Assembly: GCA_029006195.1 (NCBI GenBank)
Contig: JAQXGH010000017.1
Coordinates: 1 to 64,000, forward strand
Direction of reading: 5' to 3'
DNA from: Bacillota bacterium
Lineage (GTDB): Bacteria; Bacillota; Clostridia; Peptostreptococcales; Anaerovoracaceae
Length of the DNA: 64,000 nucleotides
Both the position numbers and the translations under genes were made by a program. Under the pieces are notes generated by a model. That model was not told the origin of the DNA. It was given only the letters and a program-made list of their open reading frames with translations, and did no database searches. Shown piece after piece: positions 8,990-19,251 of the stretch (the first letter of the stretch is position 1; every line of letters starts with the position of its first letter).

Positions 8990-10261
8990 TTAGAATAAGT
9001 GTACCTTTACCATGTCTCCTGCGTTTTTAACTTCGCCTGCTGAAATCACAATATAGCCATCAGCCTGGCTGAGCATTGTGATCGCGCTTGATTTCTTGTT
9101 GATCGGTGTAGCTTCAGGCTTATCACCAGCTGAGAGGCTTACAGTAATGCAAGTGTCTCTTGATGCTTTAGCCTTAGCCTCACTAGTAAGAAATGCTGGA
9201 ACAACAAATTCTGATTCTTCGGCAGACTTGCCAGTCATATACTCATTGATCGGCTCCATGACTACCATTTCGAATGACATCATAGCTGAAGCAGGGTGGC
9301 CAGGAACGCCTACAAGCAGAGTCTTTGTTTCATCGTCAAAACCGAGGATCGTTGGCTTACCAGGCTTAAGTGAAATGCCGTGGACAAAGATTCCAGGGTT
9401 TGAAACCTTGTCAAAGATTCTAGCTGTCGCATCCTTCTTGCCGACTGAACTGCCGCCTGATGCAGCGATGATATCAGCTGTTTTCATAGCTTCACGTACA
9501 GTCTTTTCCAGAAGTTCTTCGTCATCTTCCAGAAGTGACATCTGAGTTATCTCCATCCCGTACTTCTGAGCCAAACCCATAAGTGAATAGCTGTTGATAT
9601 CACGAACTTTGGCTGGAGCCAAAGGCGCATCGATAGCAACCAGTTCATCGCCTGTGGAAATAATAGCCATCTTCAGAGGTTTATAGACTTTGACTTCTGT
9701 TCTGCCAAGTGATGCTAATGTGCCGATTTCCTGAGGGCGGAGCTTTCTGCCTTTGGCAAGAACGATTTCGCCCTTCTTAACATCTTCGTCAATAGGAACG
9801 AAGTTGCCGTTTGGCTTTGGCTGCTCATAGAGCTCGATATAGATCGGCTCTGCGTCAGGATCAGCCGGAAGTGATGGAATATCACCGCCAGTTTTAGTCT
9901 TCTCTATGATTACTGTGCCATCAGCACCTTCAGGAACCATACCGCCTGTAGGCACATATGCACAAGTTCCGTGTTCGATTGTGAATTCAGGAACGTGTCC
10001 CATGCAGACTTCACCTATAAATTTAAGCTTTACAGGATTTTCAGGCGTTGCCCCGCGAACATCTTCACATTTAACTGCATAGCCGTCCATTGCGGTTCTG
10101 ACAAATCCAGGAATGTTTTCGTTTGATTTCACGTCTTCTGCCAAGGTTCTTCCAAAAGCTTCAGTAATGCTAACGCATTCTGTCTCAAGCCCTTTGGATT
10201 TAATAGCTTCCAGCATTTTGGCTTTGGCTGAAGCTACTGTTTCTAGTTTTGTAAAAATCAT
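8990..10261 (-). CDS. moeA: Molybdopterin molybdotransferase MoeA
   Basis: TAMDGYAVKCEDV; ISTGDELV; VRDINSYSLMGLAQKYG; ASGGSSVGKKDAT; GVPGHPASAMMSFEMVV. Confidence 0.95.
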   Translation of the reverse strand: MIFTKLETVASAKAKMLEAIKSKGLETECVSITEAFGRTLAEDVKSNENIPGFVRTAMDGYAVKCEDVRGATPENPVKLKFIGEVCMGHVPEFTIEHGTCAYVPTGGMVPEGADGTVIIEKTKTGGDIPSLPADPDAEPIYIELYEQPKPNGNFVPIDEDVKKGEIVLAKGRKLRPQEIGTLASLGRTEVKVYKPLKMAIISTGDELVAIDAPLAPAKVRDINSYSLMGLAQKYGMEITQMSLLEDDEELLEKTVREAMKTADIIAASGGSSVGKKDATARIFDKVSNPGIFVHGISLKPGKPTILGFDDETKTLLVGVPGHPASAMMSFEMVVMEPINEYMTGKSAEESEFVVPAFLTSEAKAKASRDTCITVSLSAGDKPEATPINKKSSAITMLSQADGYIVISAGEVKNAGDMVKVHLF

Positions 10262-10387
10262 TTTCTTTCTCCATATTTCAAGACTTGCTTATTTCTCCTA
10301 ATTATATACAAAAAGAATATGCTCATAAAGCGTCTTGACAAAAAATCGGAAATATTTTTCAATGGGTTTTGACAGGAGGCTAAAGCT

Positions 10388-11122
10388 ATGACAAAGAAAG
10401 TAATAGGCATCGTTCCTAAGGCAAACAGTCTGTTCACAACGGATTTTTATAACGACGATATATATGCTTTTGTCAACAACTACGGCAAAAGAATAACTGA
10501 AGCGGGTGGGTTGCCCATAGGCCTGGTTCCTATAGATGCTGGAGAAAACGCATCGGGTATTGAAGAGCAGCTTGATATGTGTCATGCACTTCTCTTTAGC
10601 GGAGGCGGAAGGATATGGCCGTATCACATCAGGGCAATTCATTATGCATATAAAAGAGGGATCAAGGTTCTGGGAATCTGCATGGGCATGCAAGTGATGC
10701 ATACGTATTTCATTCTGCGTGATGAAGCTCAAAGGAGAGGGTTGACAGATGCCAGCGCTGATGAGCTTTTGGAAATTTATGATGAAATGAAAAAGGCGCG
10801 ATACTATTTTGTTGAACCTGTCTCGCACCACTGGGATATTGACCCGACGGCATCACATATGCAGGATGCTAAGCATTTGGTCGCCGTCAAATGCCAATCA
10901 AATACGTCAAAAGTCATGGGGCTTGAGCCTTTTGACAAAATCAATGCGGTAACAATGCATAGGTACAGAGTGATAAATCCGTCAAAGGACCTTGCGGTAA
11001 CTATGATGGCGGATGATGATACTATCGAGGGCATCGAGTACGGAGATATTTTTATCGGGGTGCAGTTTCATCCTGAAGCGGAAACTGAATTTATGGAACT
11101 ATTTAAATGGCTGTGCGCTTAG
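10388..11122 (+). CDS. Class I glutamine amidotransferase-like / gamma-glutamyl-gamma-aminobutyrate hydrolase (peptidase C26) family
   Basis: LLFSGGGRIWPYHI; VLGICMGMQVMHTYF nucleophile elbow; IFIGVQFHPEAETEF. Confidence 0.8.
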   Translation: MTKKVIGIVPKANSLFTTDFYNDDIYAFVNNYGKRITEAGGLPIGLVPIDAGENASGIEEQLDMCHALLFSGGGRIWPYHIRAIHYAYKRGIKVLGICMGMQVMHTYFILRDEAQRRGLTDASADELLEIYDEMKKARYYFVEPVSHHWDIDPTASHMQDAKHLVAVKCQSNTSKVMGLEPFDKINAVTMHRYRVINPSKDLAVTMMADDDTIEGIEYGDIFIGVQFHPEAETEFMELFKWLCA

Positions 11123-11266
11123 GCGTGCAGCTTTTGTACTTTATTTGATTCTTAAAACGTTAGAGGTAGCCAGATTCCAATATTTGGTGTATAATGGGTC
11201 ATAATTGTAGATATTTGCGCCCAAATGCAAATTTTAGGGGTTTATTAATACGAACAGGAGATAAAT

Positions 11267-12235
11267 GTGTCATTTACATTCATAGTACTTATCGCTGTTG
11301 TTTGTGTTGTTGTTGCATTCTGTGTGCTTTGTCTTAAAACGCTGTTTGACAGTGTTGAGAAAGCTGATAAGCTCGAAAAGAGAATTAAAAATATAGAACG
11401 AAACATTGGCAACATTAACACAGCTGTTACGACGATGCCAGGAAAACTTGAGTCATCAACTAAGAGCATTGTTGAGAACATTAAAATCAGAGAGCCAGAG
11501 CCGGTATTCAAGGCTCCGCCGGTTTCACCTGATCCGGCTCCAGCTGCAGCTCCAGCCCCAGTGCCAACGGCACCTAAGCCAGAACCTAAGCCAGAGCCAC
11601 CGCAGGAGAAGTCTGCACCGGTAGTAGAGCAAGTTAAAGAAAAAGCGCCGGATGTTTCAGCAGAAGATGAGTTTGAAGCTCTGCTTGCTGAACTAAGAGA
11701 AATCGGTGATTTTGAAAATTTAGACAGGGATACTTTGATGGAAGTGCTTGCTGAGATCGATGAAGTGCCTCGGGCAGAAGCGCCAGCTCCAGTAAAGCAG
11801 GAAGCGCCAGCTCCGGCAGCACCGGCTCCCGCTGAACCGATCGAAGAACTTGATGATATCGAAGAAATCGATGAAATCACTCTCGATGATATCCTCATGC
11901 AGATCAGTACAGAAGAAGTCGAACAGGCTCCGCAGCCAAAGCCGCAGCCAAAGCCGCAGCCAAAGCCAGAGCCAAAGCCAGAGAATCCTTTGGAAACAAT
12001 ACTCGTTGTTCCTAAACAGGAAGATAACGTGCCGCCAGTTAAGTATGGCTTCAGCGTAGGAGACATACTGCCTGATCCTTTAACTCAGGGCTCGGCACTT
12101 GATATATATTTTTCAAATAAGAAAGCAACACCGCGAAGGGCATCGGCTAAGCCAGAAATGACTGAAGAATTCGATGTAGGAAGAAGCGGTAAGAAGTATA
12201 CAGTCTCTGAACTGAAAAAAATGATCAGAGACTAA
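11267..12235 (+). CDS. Membrane-anchored Pro/Glu/Lys-rich low-complexity protein
   Basis: GTG start with AGGAG upstream; N-terminal TM; long PAPVPTAPKPEPKPEPP and PKPQPKPQPKPEPKPE stretches. Confidence 0.7.
   Translation: MSFTFIVLIAVVCVVVAFCVLCLKTLFDSVEKADKLEKRIKNIERNIGNINTAVTTMPGKLESSTKSIVENIKIREPEPVFKAPPVSPDPAPAAAPAPVPTAPKPEPKPEPPQEKSAPVVEQVKEKAPDVSAEDEFEALLAELREIGDFENLDRDTLMEVLAEIDEVPRAEAPAPVKQEAPAPAAPAPAEPIEELDDIEEIDEITLDDILMQISTEEVEQAPQPKPQPKPQPKPEPKPENPLETILVVPKQEDNVPPVKYGFSVGDILPDPLTQGSALDIYFSNKKATPRRASAKPEMTEEFDVGRSGKKYTVSELKKMIRD
11931..11983 (+). repeat. In-frame ~12-bp tandem repeat (CCGCAGCCAAAG and CCAGAG variants)
   Basis: cgcagccaaagccgcagccaaagccgcagccaaagccagagccaaagccagag, encoding PQPKPQPKPQPKPEPKPE. 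Confidence 0.8.
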
Positions 12236-12254
12236 TACAGGAGGAGGAAATAAA

Positions 12255-14699
12255 ATGTATTGCAGTAATTGCGGAAATCAGATTACGGAAGAAGCTAGAT
12301 TTTGTAGCTTTTGCGGAACTAAGGTGGCAGATGCGCCTGCACAGAATGATATTCCGTCAATCGACGAATTGATTCCAGAGGTGAAACCTGTAGAAGAACC
12401 GGAAGCTCCAGCACCAGTAGCAGCGCCTGTAGAAGCGCCAGTTGAGGCTCAGGCTGCTCCTATTGAAGCAGGTCCTGAACTCAATCTCGAACAGATTGAA
12501 ATCGAACCGGCTCCTACAACTACATTTGACGAATTCCAGTGGAATGTTGATGAGTATCCATCAAGAACAGTTTACGAGAAGACAGAAGACGTAGACTTTG
12601 ACTGGAATGCAGATCCTGCAACAATCGTAACAGGCGGTGGCATCACACCGGAAACAGCTGCAGAAATTCGTGTCAAGGCTGACCTCATGGAAGAACAGGC
12701 TCAGGCACCTGAGCAGTCACCTACACTTGGTGAATTCTTCACAATTAGTAAGAAGAACGAAGAATTCCAGCAGCTCCTTAACAAGGAATATGAGAAGGTT
12801 AAGGCTAACAACACAATCGGCGATGAAATCAGTGCAGCTGAACAGCTGGCTGAAGAAAAGTTCGAATCAAGACCTGTCGACAACTCAATGGAAGCATTCC
12901 TGGAAAGAGAAGGTGTCGAAAAGCTTTATGAACCTAAGGAATTCGAAACAGACGTGCTGAAGAAGATCGAAGCACAGGAAAAAGCTAAAGAAAGAAAGCG
13001 TCTCGAAGAAGAAGCTAGAGAAAAGGCTCTGGAAGAAGCTAGGCAGGAAGCTCTGCGTAAGAAGCAGCAGGCTGAAGAAGCTAGACAGGCTATCGCTGAA
13101 GCAGAAGCTAAGCGCGCTCAGGCTGAAGAAAACGCTAGAATTAAGGCTGAAGAAGCTGCAAAGGCTGCAGCCGCTGCTCAGGAAGCTATGAAGAAGGCAG
13201 AAGCCGAAGCTGAAGCTGCTAGACTCAGAGCAGAAGAACAGGCTCAGGCTCAGGCTGAAGCAGAAAGACTGGCTGCTATGGAAGCTGCTAAGATCCAGCA
13301 GCAGAAGGAAGCTCGTTGCGCTGCAGAAGAAGAAGCTAGAGCTAAGGCTGAAGAAGAAAGACGTCGTTACGAAGAAGAACGCCTCAAGTCAAAGCTCGAA
13401 GCTGAACGTCAGGAACTTACAAGAAAGGCTGAAACAGCAGCTGCTGCTGAAGAAGCAAGAAAGGTTCTTGAACATACGACTCGCATGAGAGAAGAAGAAG
13501 CTGCTAAGATCAAGGCTGCAATCGCAGGTCTTAGAGGTGAACTGGATAGAACTATTAATCCTCCAGTTGAAGATATCCCTGCAGAAGAGCCTGCTCCAGT
13601 AATTGAAGAAACTCCTGTAGTAGAAACTCCAGCATTAGAAGCTCCTGCAGAAGACGTTGTCGAAGTAACAAGCTTCGAAGATTTAGGATTCCTGGAAGAT
13701 GAACCAGCTGAAGAAACTCCACTGGTAAGCACTCAGCGCATGCCGGAAATCAAGGAAGCGATTGAAGCATATGCAGCTCCTGTAGAAGAACCTGCTCCAG
13801 TAAGAGAAGATCTTAGCGAAATGGCTAAGGCTAGAGATACATATTTCGCTACATTCTACGGTGAAGAATCACTGGCTGACCAGATGAAGGCTGAAGCACT
13901 CAAGCCAGCTGAACCAGCACCAGAACCAGTAGCTGAAATCGTAGCTGAAGAAATCGTAGCTGAAGAAATTACAGAACCAGAACCAGAAAAGAAGGATGAT
14001 CTTTCTGGTACAAGAATCATAGATAAGTCAGCTGTACTTGCTGGTCTTGAAACAACAAGAAGAATCTCAAAGGCAGAACTTAGAGCTCAGGAAGATAAGG
14101 AATTCTTCGAAAGCCTCGAGTCAGTTCCATCAGATGAAGAACCTGCTGCAGAAGCAGAAGCTAATGAATTCGAATTTATGGAAACTGCAGACACAGTTGA
14201 TGACCTCATCAAGCAGTTCACAAAAGAAATGACTGATGAAGAAATCAACGCAACGCTTGAAGGTTTTGTACAGAAGGACGAACCAGCCGTAGCTCCAGAC
14301 GCTGAAGCTGCAGCAACAGAAAGACCTGGCCTGACTGATACAATGATTATGCCTGGTAAGGAAATCGAAACAAGCATTACTCAGGACTTCGACAATTATG
14401 GTGTTGAAGAAGCAGAAAACTTCAAGAAGCAGCAGGAAATGGCTTCAGAAGCCGAGGCTGCAGCAGTAACAACTACAGAAACTGCTCTTGTAGAAGTATT
14501 CGAAGATGATGACGACGAATACGATGAACCTAAGGGTGGTATCGGTCGTCTGATCCTCAAAATCATACTCATCTTATTAGTAGTGATCTTCGTTGCTGAA
14601 TTAGCTGGAATCGGAATCAAGTTCCTGGCTCCAGACAGTGGTGCAGCTGGCATCATCGACAATCAGCTCGAAAAAATTATTCATTTAATTACTGGCTAA
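12255..14699 (+). CDS. Zinc-ribbon protein with long Ala/Glu/Lys/Arg coiled coil and C-terminal TM anchor
   Basis: MYCSNCGNQITEEARFCSFCGTKV zinc ribbon; ~250-residue EARQEALRKKQQAEEARQ... coil; LILKIILILLVVIFVAELAGIGIKFL TM. Confidence 0.8.
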   Translation: MYCSNCGNQITEEARFCSFCGTKVADAPAQNDIPSIDELIPEVKPVEEPEAPAPVAAPVEAPVEAQAAPIEAGPELNLEQIEIEPAPTTTFDEFQWNVDEYPSRTVYEKTEDVDFDWNADPATIVTGGGITPETAAEIRVKADLMEEQAQAPEQSPTLGEFFTISKKNEEFQQLLNKEYEKVKANNTIGDEISAAEQLAEEKFESRPVDNSMEAFLEREGVEKLYEPKEFETDVLKKIEAQEKAKERKRLEEEAREKALEEARQEALRKKQQAEEARQAIAEAEAKRAQAEENARIKAEEAAKAAAAAQEAMKKAEAEAEAARLRAEEQAQAQAEAERLAAMEAAKIQQQKEARCAAEEEARAKAEEERRRYEEERLKSKLEAERQELTRKAETAAAAEEARKVLEHTTRMREEEAAKIKAAIAGLRGELDRTINPPVEDIPAEEPAPVIEETPVVETPALEAPAEDVVEVTSFEDLGFLEDEPAEETPLVSTQRMPEIKEAIEAYAAPVEEPAPVREDLSEMAKARDTYFATFYGEESLADQMKAEALKPAEPAPEPVAEIVAEEIVAEEITEPEPEKKDDLSGTRIIDKSAVLAGLETTRRISKAELRAQEDKEFFESLESVPSDEEPAAEAEANEFEFMETADTVDDLIKQFTKEMTDEEINATLEGFVQKDEPAVAPDAEAAATERPGLTDTMIMPGKEIETSITQDFDNYGVEEAENFKKQQEMASEAEAAAVTTTETALVEVFEDDDDEYDEPKGGIGRLILKIILILLVVIFVAELAGIGIKFLAPDSGAAGIIDNQLEKIIHLITG

Positions 14700-14737
14700 C
14701 GCTGGTTGCCTCGGCACCCGAGAAAGGGGGTTACTAA

Positions 14738-17635
14738 GTGGAAACAAAGAAAAAAGGAAGACATCTAGGACTTAAAGGGCTGATCATAGCAGTGATTGTG
14801 CTCATCGTCCTTTTTGCCACATTAATCAACTGGATTACTGACTTCATGTGGTTTAGCGATTTAGGCTACGTTTCAGTATTCCTCACTAAACTCTTAACTC
14901 AGCTTAAGATCGGTGTTCCGGTGTTTGTCGTTGTGACACTCCTGGCTTATATCTATCTTAAGTGCCTTAAGAAAGGGTACACTAAAAAGGTCGACTCAGA
15001 TGAAGTTCTGAACAATAAGGCACTTAACCTTATTACTTGGGGACTGGCTGTTGCTTTCGGTGGAGTAACAACATACTTCTCAGCTAGCAACTTATGGTTC
15101 CAGACACTTCAGTTCATTAAGAGTACAGGATTTAATATCAAGGATCCGTTATTCAATATTGATATTTCCTTCTATGTATTCAAGCTGAACTTCATCGAAC
15201 AGCTGAATGAACTGGCAATCGTTCTCCTCGTTACATTCGTTATTATCACAGTTGTGTATTATCTGATTCTGATCTCAATGAGAACACCTAAGATTTTCGA
15301 AACTGTAGAAGAAGACGTAGATGACGAATACGAATATGAAGACGAAGAAGATGATGGTCCTGATATTCGTAGACAGTATGGTCCAGACGCTAATCCATTC
15401 AGCGAAATCAATGATATCGTTGGCAAGTTCGCTAAGGGTTTCAAGAACGGCAGAATGGGCGGCGGACGTCGTAAGAAGAAGCAGCTGGATAACAACAATA
15501 TCAAGCTTATGGTAAACATTGCCGAAAAGCAGTTGATCGTTGTAAGTGTCCTGCTCTTCATAATGGTAGCTGTCCACTTCTTCCTCAAGCAGTATGATCT
15601 GCTTCTGGGATCAACAGGCGCTGTATACGGTGCAGGATTCACAGATGTAACAGTTACACTGTGGGCATATAGAATCCTGGCAGTTCTCGCAGTTCTCGCA
15701 GCGATAGGTGTAGCTGCAGGCATCGCCAAGAGAAAGGTCAAGGTAGCTGTAACAGTACCTATCATCATGGTTTGCGTATTCCTAGTTGCTACTGGAGCAG
15801 CTATGGTTGTACAGAACCTGATCGTTACACCAGACGAAATCAACAAAGAAAGCAAGTATCTGGAGAGAAATATTGAGTACACTCAGTATGCATACGGTCT
15901 TGACGGTGTAGATGTTAAGCCATTTAAGGCTAATGAAGATCTGACAGGCGAAGACATCGCTAATAACTCAGAAACAATTTCAAACATCAGAATCAATGAC
16001 TATGCACCAGCTAATACTTTCTATAATCAGACACAGAGTATCAGACAGTACTACACATTCAATGATGTAGACGTTGACAGATACAACATCAATGGTGAAT
16101 ATACTCAGACATTCCTCTCAGCTAGAGAAATTGATGAAGAAAAAATCAGTAACACTTGGCTGAACAAACATCTGAAGTACACTCACGGTTATGGTGTAAC
16201 TCTCTCAAGAGTAGACAAGATCACAGCAAGTGGTCAGCCAGATATGCTGATCGACAGCATCCCACCACAGTCATCTGTTGATATTGAGATCAAGAATCCA
16301 GAAATCTACTATGGTGAAATGACTAACGATTATGTTCTGGTTAATACATCAGAAGATGAATTCGACTATCCTGACGGTAACAGCAATAAGTACTGTCAGT
16401 ACAAGGGCGATTCAGGCATCAAGATGAACCCTCTCACTAGACTCATGTTCTCAGTAAGAGAAAAATCACTGAAGATGCTGGTATCAGGAAATATCAATAG
16501 CGATTCTAAGATCCTGATCAATAGAAACATAAACGCTAGAGTTCAGGCTATTATGCCTTACCTGGAATATGACAGCGATCCATACATGGTAACTGTTGAT
16601 GGTAAGCTCTACTGGATCATCGATGCTTATACAGCAACAAACAGATATCCATATTCAGAACCTTATAGCCAGGAAACAAGAGTAAACTATGTTAGAAACT
16701 CAGTTAAGGTTGTAATCGATGCGTACACTGGTGAAACTAATTACTATGTAGTAGATAACGAAGATCCTATCGCTGCTACATTCGCTAAGATTTACCCTAA
16801 GCTGTTTAAGGATGTAAGCGAAATGCCAGAAGGCATCAAGTCACACATCAGATATCCAGGAACTCTTCTGAATATCCAGGCAGAAATTTATCAGAGATAC
16901 CATATGAACGACGTTAAGGTATTCTACCAGAACGAAGACTTATGGCAGGTAGCTAGTGAAATCTATGGTACTGAAGAACAGGCTATGACTCCTAACTACT
17001 ACATCATGAAGCTGCCAGGTGAAGAAGCAGCTGAGTTTGTAAACTCAATTCCATTCACACCTAAGGATAAGAAGAACCTCATGGGTCTTCTCGTAGCAAA
17101 GAATGATGGCGAAAATTACGGTAAGCTGGTTCTATACCAGATGCCTAAGAGCAAGATCGTTTACGGTCCAATGCAGGTAGAAGCTCAGATCGACCAGAAC
17201 ACAGAAATCTCAAAGGAATTCTCACTTTGGAATTCATCAGGATCAAAGTACAGCAGAGGTAATCTGTTCGTAATTCCTATCGAAGATTCACTGCTCTACG
17301 TTGAACCTGTATATCTGGAAGCTACAAACTCAAGTATTCCAGAAGTTAAGAGAGTAATCGTTGTTTACGGTGATAAAATCGCATACGAAACTACGCTGGC
17401 AGAAGCACTGAACTCAATGTTTGGTGAAGGCAGCGCTCACGAAAGCCCGGGAAGTCAGGATCAAGAAGAAGCTAATGGCGACAACAAGGGCGATAAAGAA
17501 CTGACTCAGTCAGAAATCATCCAGAAGTGTCAGGATGCTTATGACAATGCACAGGATGCACTTAAGGATGGTAAGTGGGCTAAGTACGGCGAGTACATGG
17601 ACGAACTGCAGAAGTACCTGAACAAGCTTAATTAG
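14738..17635 (+). CDS. UPF0182 family membrane protein
   Basis: GTG start; multiple N-terminal TMs with NWITDFMWFSDLGYVSVFLTKLLTQ, then YWIIDAYTATNRYPYSEP...NYVRNSVKVVIDAYTGETNYYVVD...RYPGTLLNIQAEIYQRYHMNDVKVFYQNEDLWQV. Confidence 0.9.
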   Translation: METKKKGRHLGLKGLIIAVIVLIVLFATLINWITDFMWFSDLGYVSVFLTKLLTQLKIGVPVFVVVTLLAYIYLKCLKKGYTKKVDSDEVLNNKALNLITWGLAVAFGGVTTYFSASNLWFQTLQFIKSTGFNIKDPLFNIDISFYVFKLNFIEQLNELAIVLLVTFVIITVVYYLILISMRTPKIFETVEEDVDDEYEYEDEEDDGPDIRRQYGPDANPFSEINDIVGKFAKGFKNGRMGGGRRKKKQLDNNNIKLMVNIAEKQLIVVSVLLFIMVAVHFFLKQYDLLLGSTGAVYGAGFTDVTVTLWAYRILAVLAVLAAIGVAAGIAKRKVKVAVTVPIIMVCVFLVATGAAMVVQNLIVTPDEINKESKYLERNIEYTQYAYGLDGVDVKPFKANEDLTGEDIANNSETISNIRINDYAPANTFYNQTQSIRQYYTFNDVDVDRYNINGEYTQTFLSAREIDEEKISNTWLNKHLKYTHGYGVTLSRVDKITASGQPDMLIDSIPPQSSVDIEIKNPEIYYGEMTNDYVLVNTSEDEFDYPDGNSNKYCQYKGDSGIKMNPLTRLMFSVREKSLKMLVSGNINSDSKILINRNINARVQAIMPYLEYDSDPYMVTVDGKLYWIIDAYTATNRYPYSEPYSQETRVNYVRNSVKVVIDAYTGETNYYVVDNEDPIAATFAKIYPKLFKDVSEMPEGIKSHIRYPGTLLNIQAEIYQRYHMNDVKVFYQNEDLWQVASEIYGTEEQAMTPNYYIMKLPGEEAAEFVNSIPFTPKDKKNLMGLLVAKNDGENYGKLVLYQMPKSKIVYGPMQVEAQIDQNTEISKEFSLWNSSGSKYSRGNLFVIPIEDSLLYVEPVYLEATNSSIPEVKRVIVVYGDKIAYETTLAEALNSMFGEGSAHESPGSQDQEEANGDNKGDKELTQSEIIQKCQDAYDNAQDALKDGKWAKYGEYMDELQKYLNKLN

Positions 17636-17707
17636 TTATAGTTTATAGTTTTTCGAATAAATATAGATTCAGAATATTAGATTCAATACTTTATTAGATT
17701 AACAAGC

Positions 17708-17750
17708 AGAACATTCCCTGAGGAGACTCTCTCTTCTGGGGAATGTTCTT
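17708..17750. terminator. Intrinsic terminator
   Basis: AGAACATTCCC...GGGAATGTTCT inverted repeat before the glutamine synthetase gene. Confidence 0.65.
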
Positions 17751-17787
17751 ATCCATTTAATAAACAAAGATGTTGGGGGAGGCAATA

Positions 17788-19251
17788 ATGCTTAAATACG
17801 AACTGGATAAAATGCTTTATACAATACCGGCAGAGAGCCACAGCGAAGGTGAAATCAGAGCGGCTCTGGCAGCACACCCTGAGGTAAAATTTGTATCGGT
17901 TGTTGGTATCGACGTTGGCGGACATGATACGGATGAGAAGATTCCTGTAGAAGAATTCTTAAAGGATGTAGAAGGCTTCTTACAGACAGGCGTTCAAACA
18001 GATGGATCCAGTGTAGTATTGCCTAAAATTGCAGAACTCAACAATGCTAAGGTAGACATTATTCCTGACAGAAGCGTTGACTGGTTTGTTGACCACAACT
18101 TCAATTATCCTGATCCTACAACTGGACTTCCTGTTGGTACGCTGAGAATCCCTGGATCACTGGTACATAACGACAGCATGAAGGTTGGATCAAGAGTTGT
18201 ATTAAGAGAAGCAATCAGCAACTTTAAGAAGGATATCTTAGAACTGCTAAAGAACAATCCATATGTATTTGAATACATGGATATCGATAGCGTCGATGAA
18301 ATCGACGAAGTTGTTATCACAGCAGCTACAGAACTGGAATTCTGGGTAAAGACTCCAGATGATGATGCTGATAGAGAACAGCTTTCAACAGCACAGATGC
18401 TGAAAGAACAGTACTGGAAGAGAACAACAGGTCCAGTTAGAACAGCTCTCGAAGAGTGCCTGCTTGTACTTCAGAAGTACGGTTTCGAAATGGAAATGGG
18501 TCATAAGGAAGTTGGCGGAGTTAAGGCTAAGCTCGGAAACTCAGGCAGCTATGACCATGTAATGGAACAGCTTGAAATTGACTGGAAGTATTCAACAGCA
18601 GTTCAGGCAGCAGATAATGAAAATCATATTAAATATGTAGTAAGAGACGTTTTCAGAACATACGGCCTGGAAGTAACATTCATGGCAAAGCCAATGGAAG
18701 GCATCGCAGGAAACGGCGAACATACTCATATGGGCGTTGCAGTTAAACTTAAGAATGGTAAGAGAGTTAACCTCTTCGCACCTAAGAACGATAAGGAACA
18801 GTTCCTTACTCCAATCGGATTCGGTGCGCTTATGGGTATCCTCAAGAACTATGACATCATCAATCCGTTCGTAAGCTCAACAACAGATGCACTGAACAGA
18901 CTCAAGCCTGGTTATGAAGCTCCGGTTTGTACAGTAACATCACTTGGAATCAACGCAGCATCACCATCAAGAAACAGAACAGTACTGGTTGGTCTTGTTA
19001 GAGAACCTGGCAATCCGCTGGCAACAAGATTTGAACTTAGATCACCAAACCCAAAGAGCAACACTTACCTGGTTCTGGCAGCATCATATATGGCAATGCT
19101 TGATGGTATCAAGGAAGCTCTCGAAAACAAGAAGACTCCAGAAGAACTTGAAAAATCAATTTCTAAGGAATACGGCCAGGAAGATTTCTACCTCGAAAAG
19201 GATAGAATCTACAGAAGTGAACTGGATGTATTCGAAGAATATACAGAATAA
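17788..19251 (+). CDS. Glutamine synthetase family protein, N-terminal/catalytic segment ending at a premature in-frame TAA
   Basis: RBS GGGGGAGG; NGEHTHMGVAVKL; ASPSRNRTVLVGLVREPGNPLATRFELRSPNPKSNTYLVLAASYMAMLDGI; same frame stays open after the TAA at 19249-19251. Confidence 0.8.
   Translation: MLKYELDKMLYTIPAESHSEGEIRAALAAHPEVKFVSVVGIDVGGHDTDEKIPVEEFLKDVEGFLQTGVQTDGSSVVLPKIAELNNAKVDIIPDRSVDWFVDHNFNYPDPTTGLPVGTLRIPGSLVHNDSMKVGSRVVLREAISNFKKDILELLKNNPYVFEYMDIDSVDEIDEVVITAATELEFWVKTPDDDADREQLSTAQMLKEQYWKRTTGPVRTALEECLLVLQKYGFEMEMGHKEVGGVKAKLGNSGSYDHVMEQLEIDWKYSTAVQAADNENHIKYVVRDVFRTYGLEVTFMAKPMEGIAGNGEHTHMGVAVKLKNGKRVNLFAPKNDKEQFLTPIGFGALMGILKNYDIINPFVSSTTDALNRLKPGYEAPVCTVTSLGINAASPSRNRTVLVGLVREPGNPLATRFELRSPNPKSNTYLVLAASYMAMLDGIKEALENKKTPEELEKSISKEYGQEDFYLEKDRIYRSELDVFEEYTE

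Noticed and set aside
10262-10387. Moco riboswitch upstream of the moeA-moaA operon
   Set aside because: No CTCCG...GCCGG...AAGGAG pattern on the minus strand; only a short AT-rich leader.
10298-10831. 177-aa minus-strand ORF
   Set aside because: Overlaps the peptidase C26-like gene antisense; no motif or RBS.
11245-12066. 273-aa minus-strand ORF
   Set aside because: Low-complexity Gly/Ser mirror of the P/K/E-rich plus-strand gene; no RBS or family motif.
15259-15882. 207-aa minus-strand ORF
   Set aside because: Antisense to UPF0182; hydrophobic/Ser-rich shadow without family signature.
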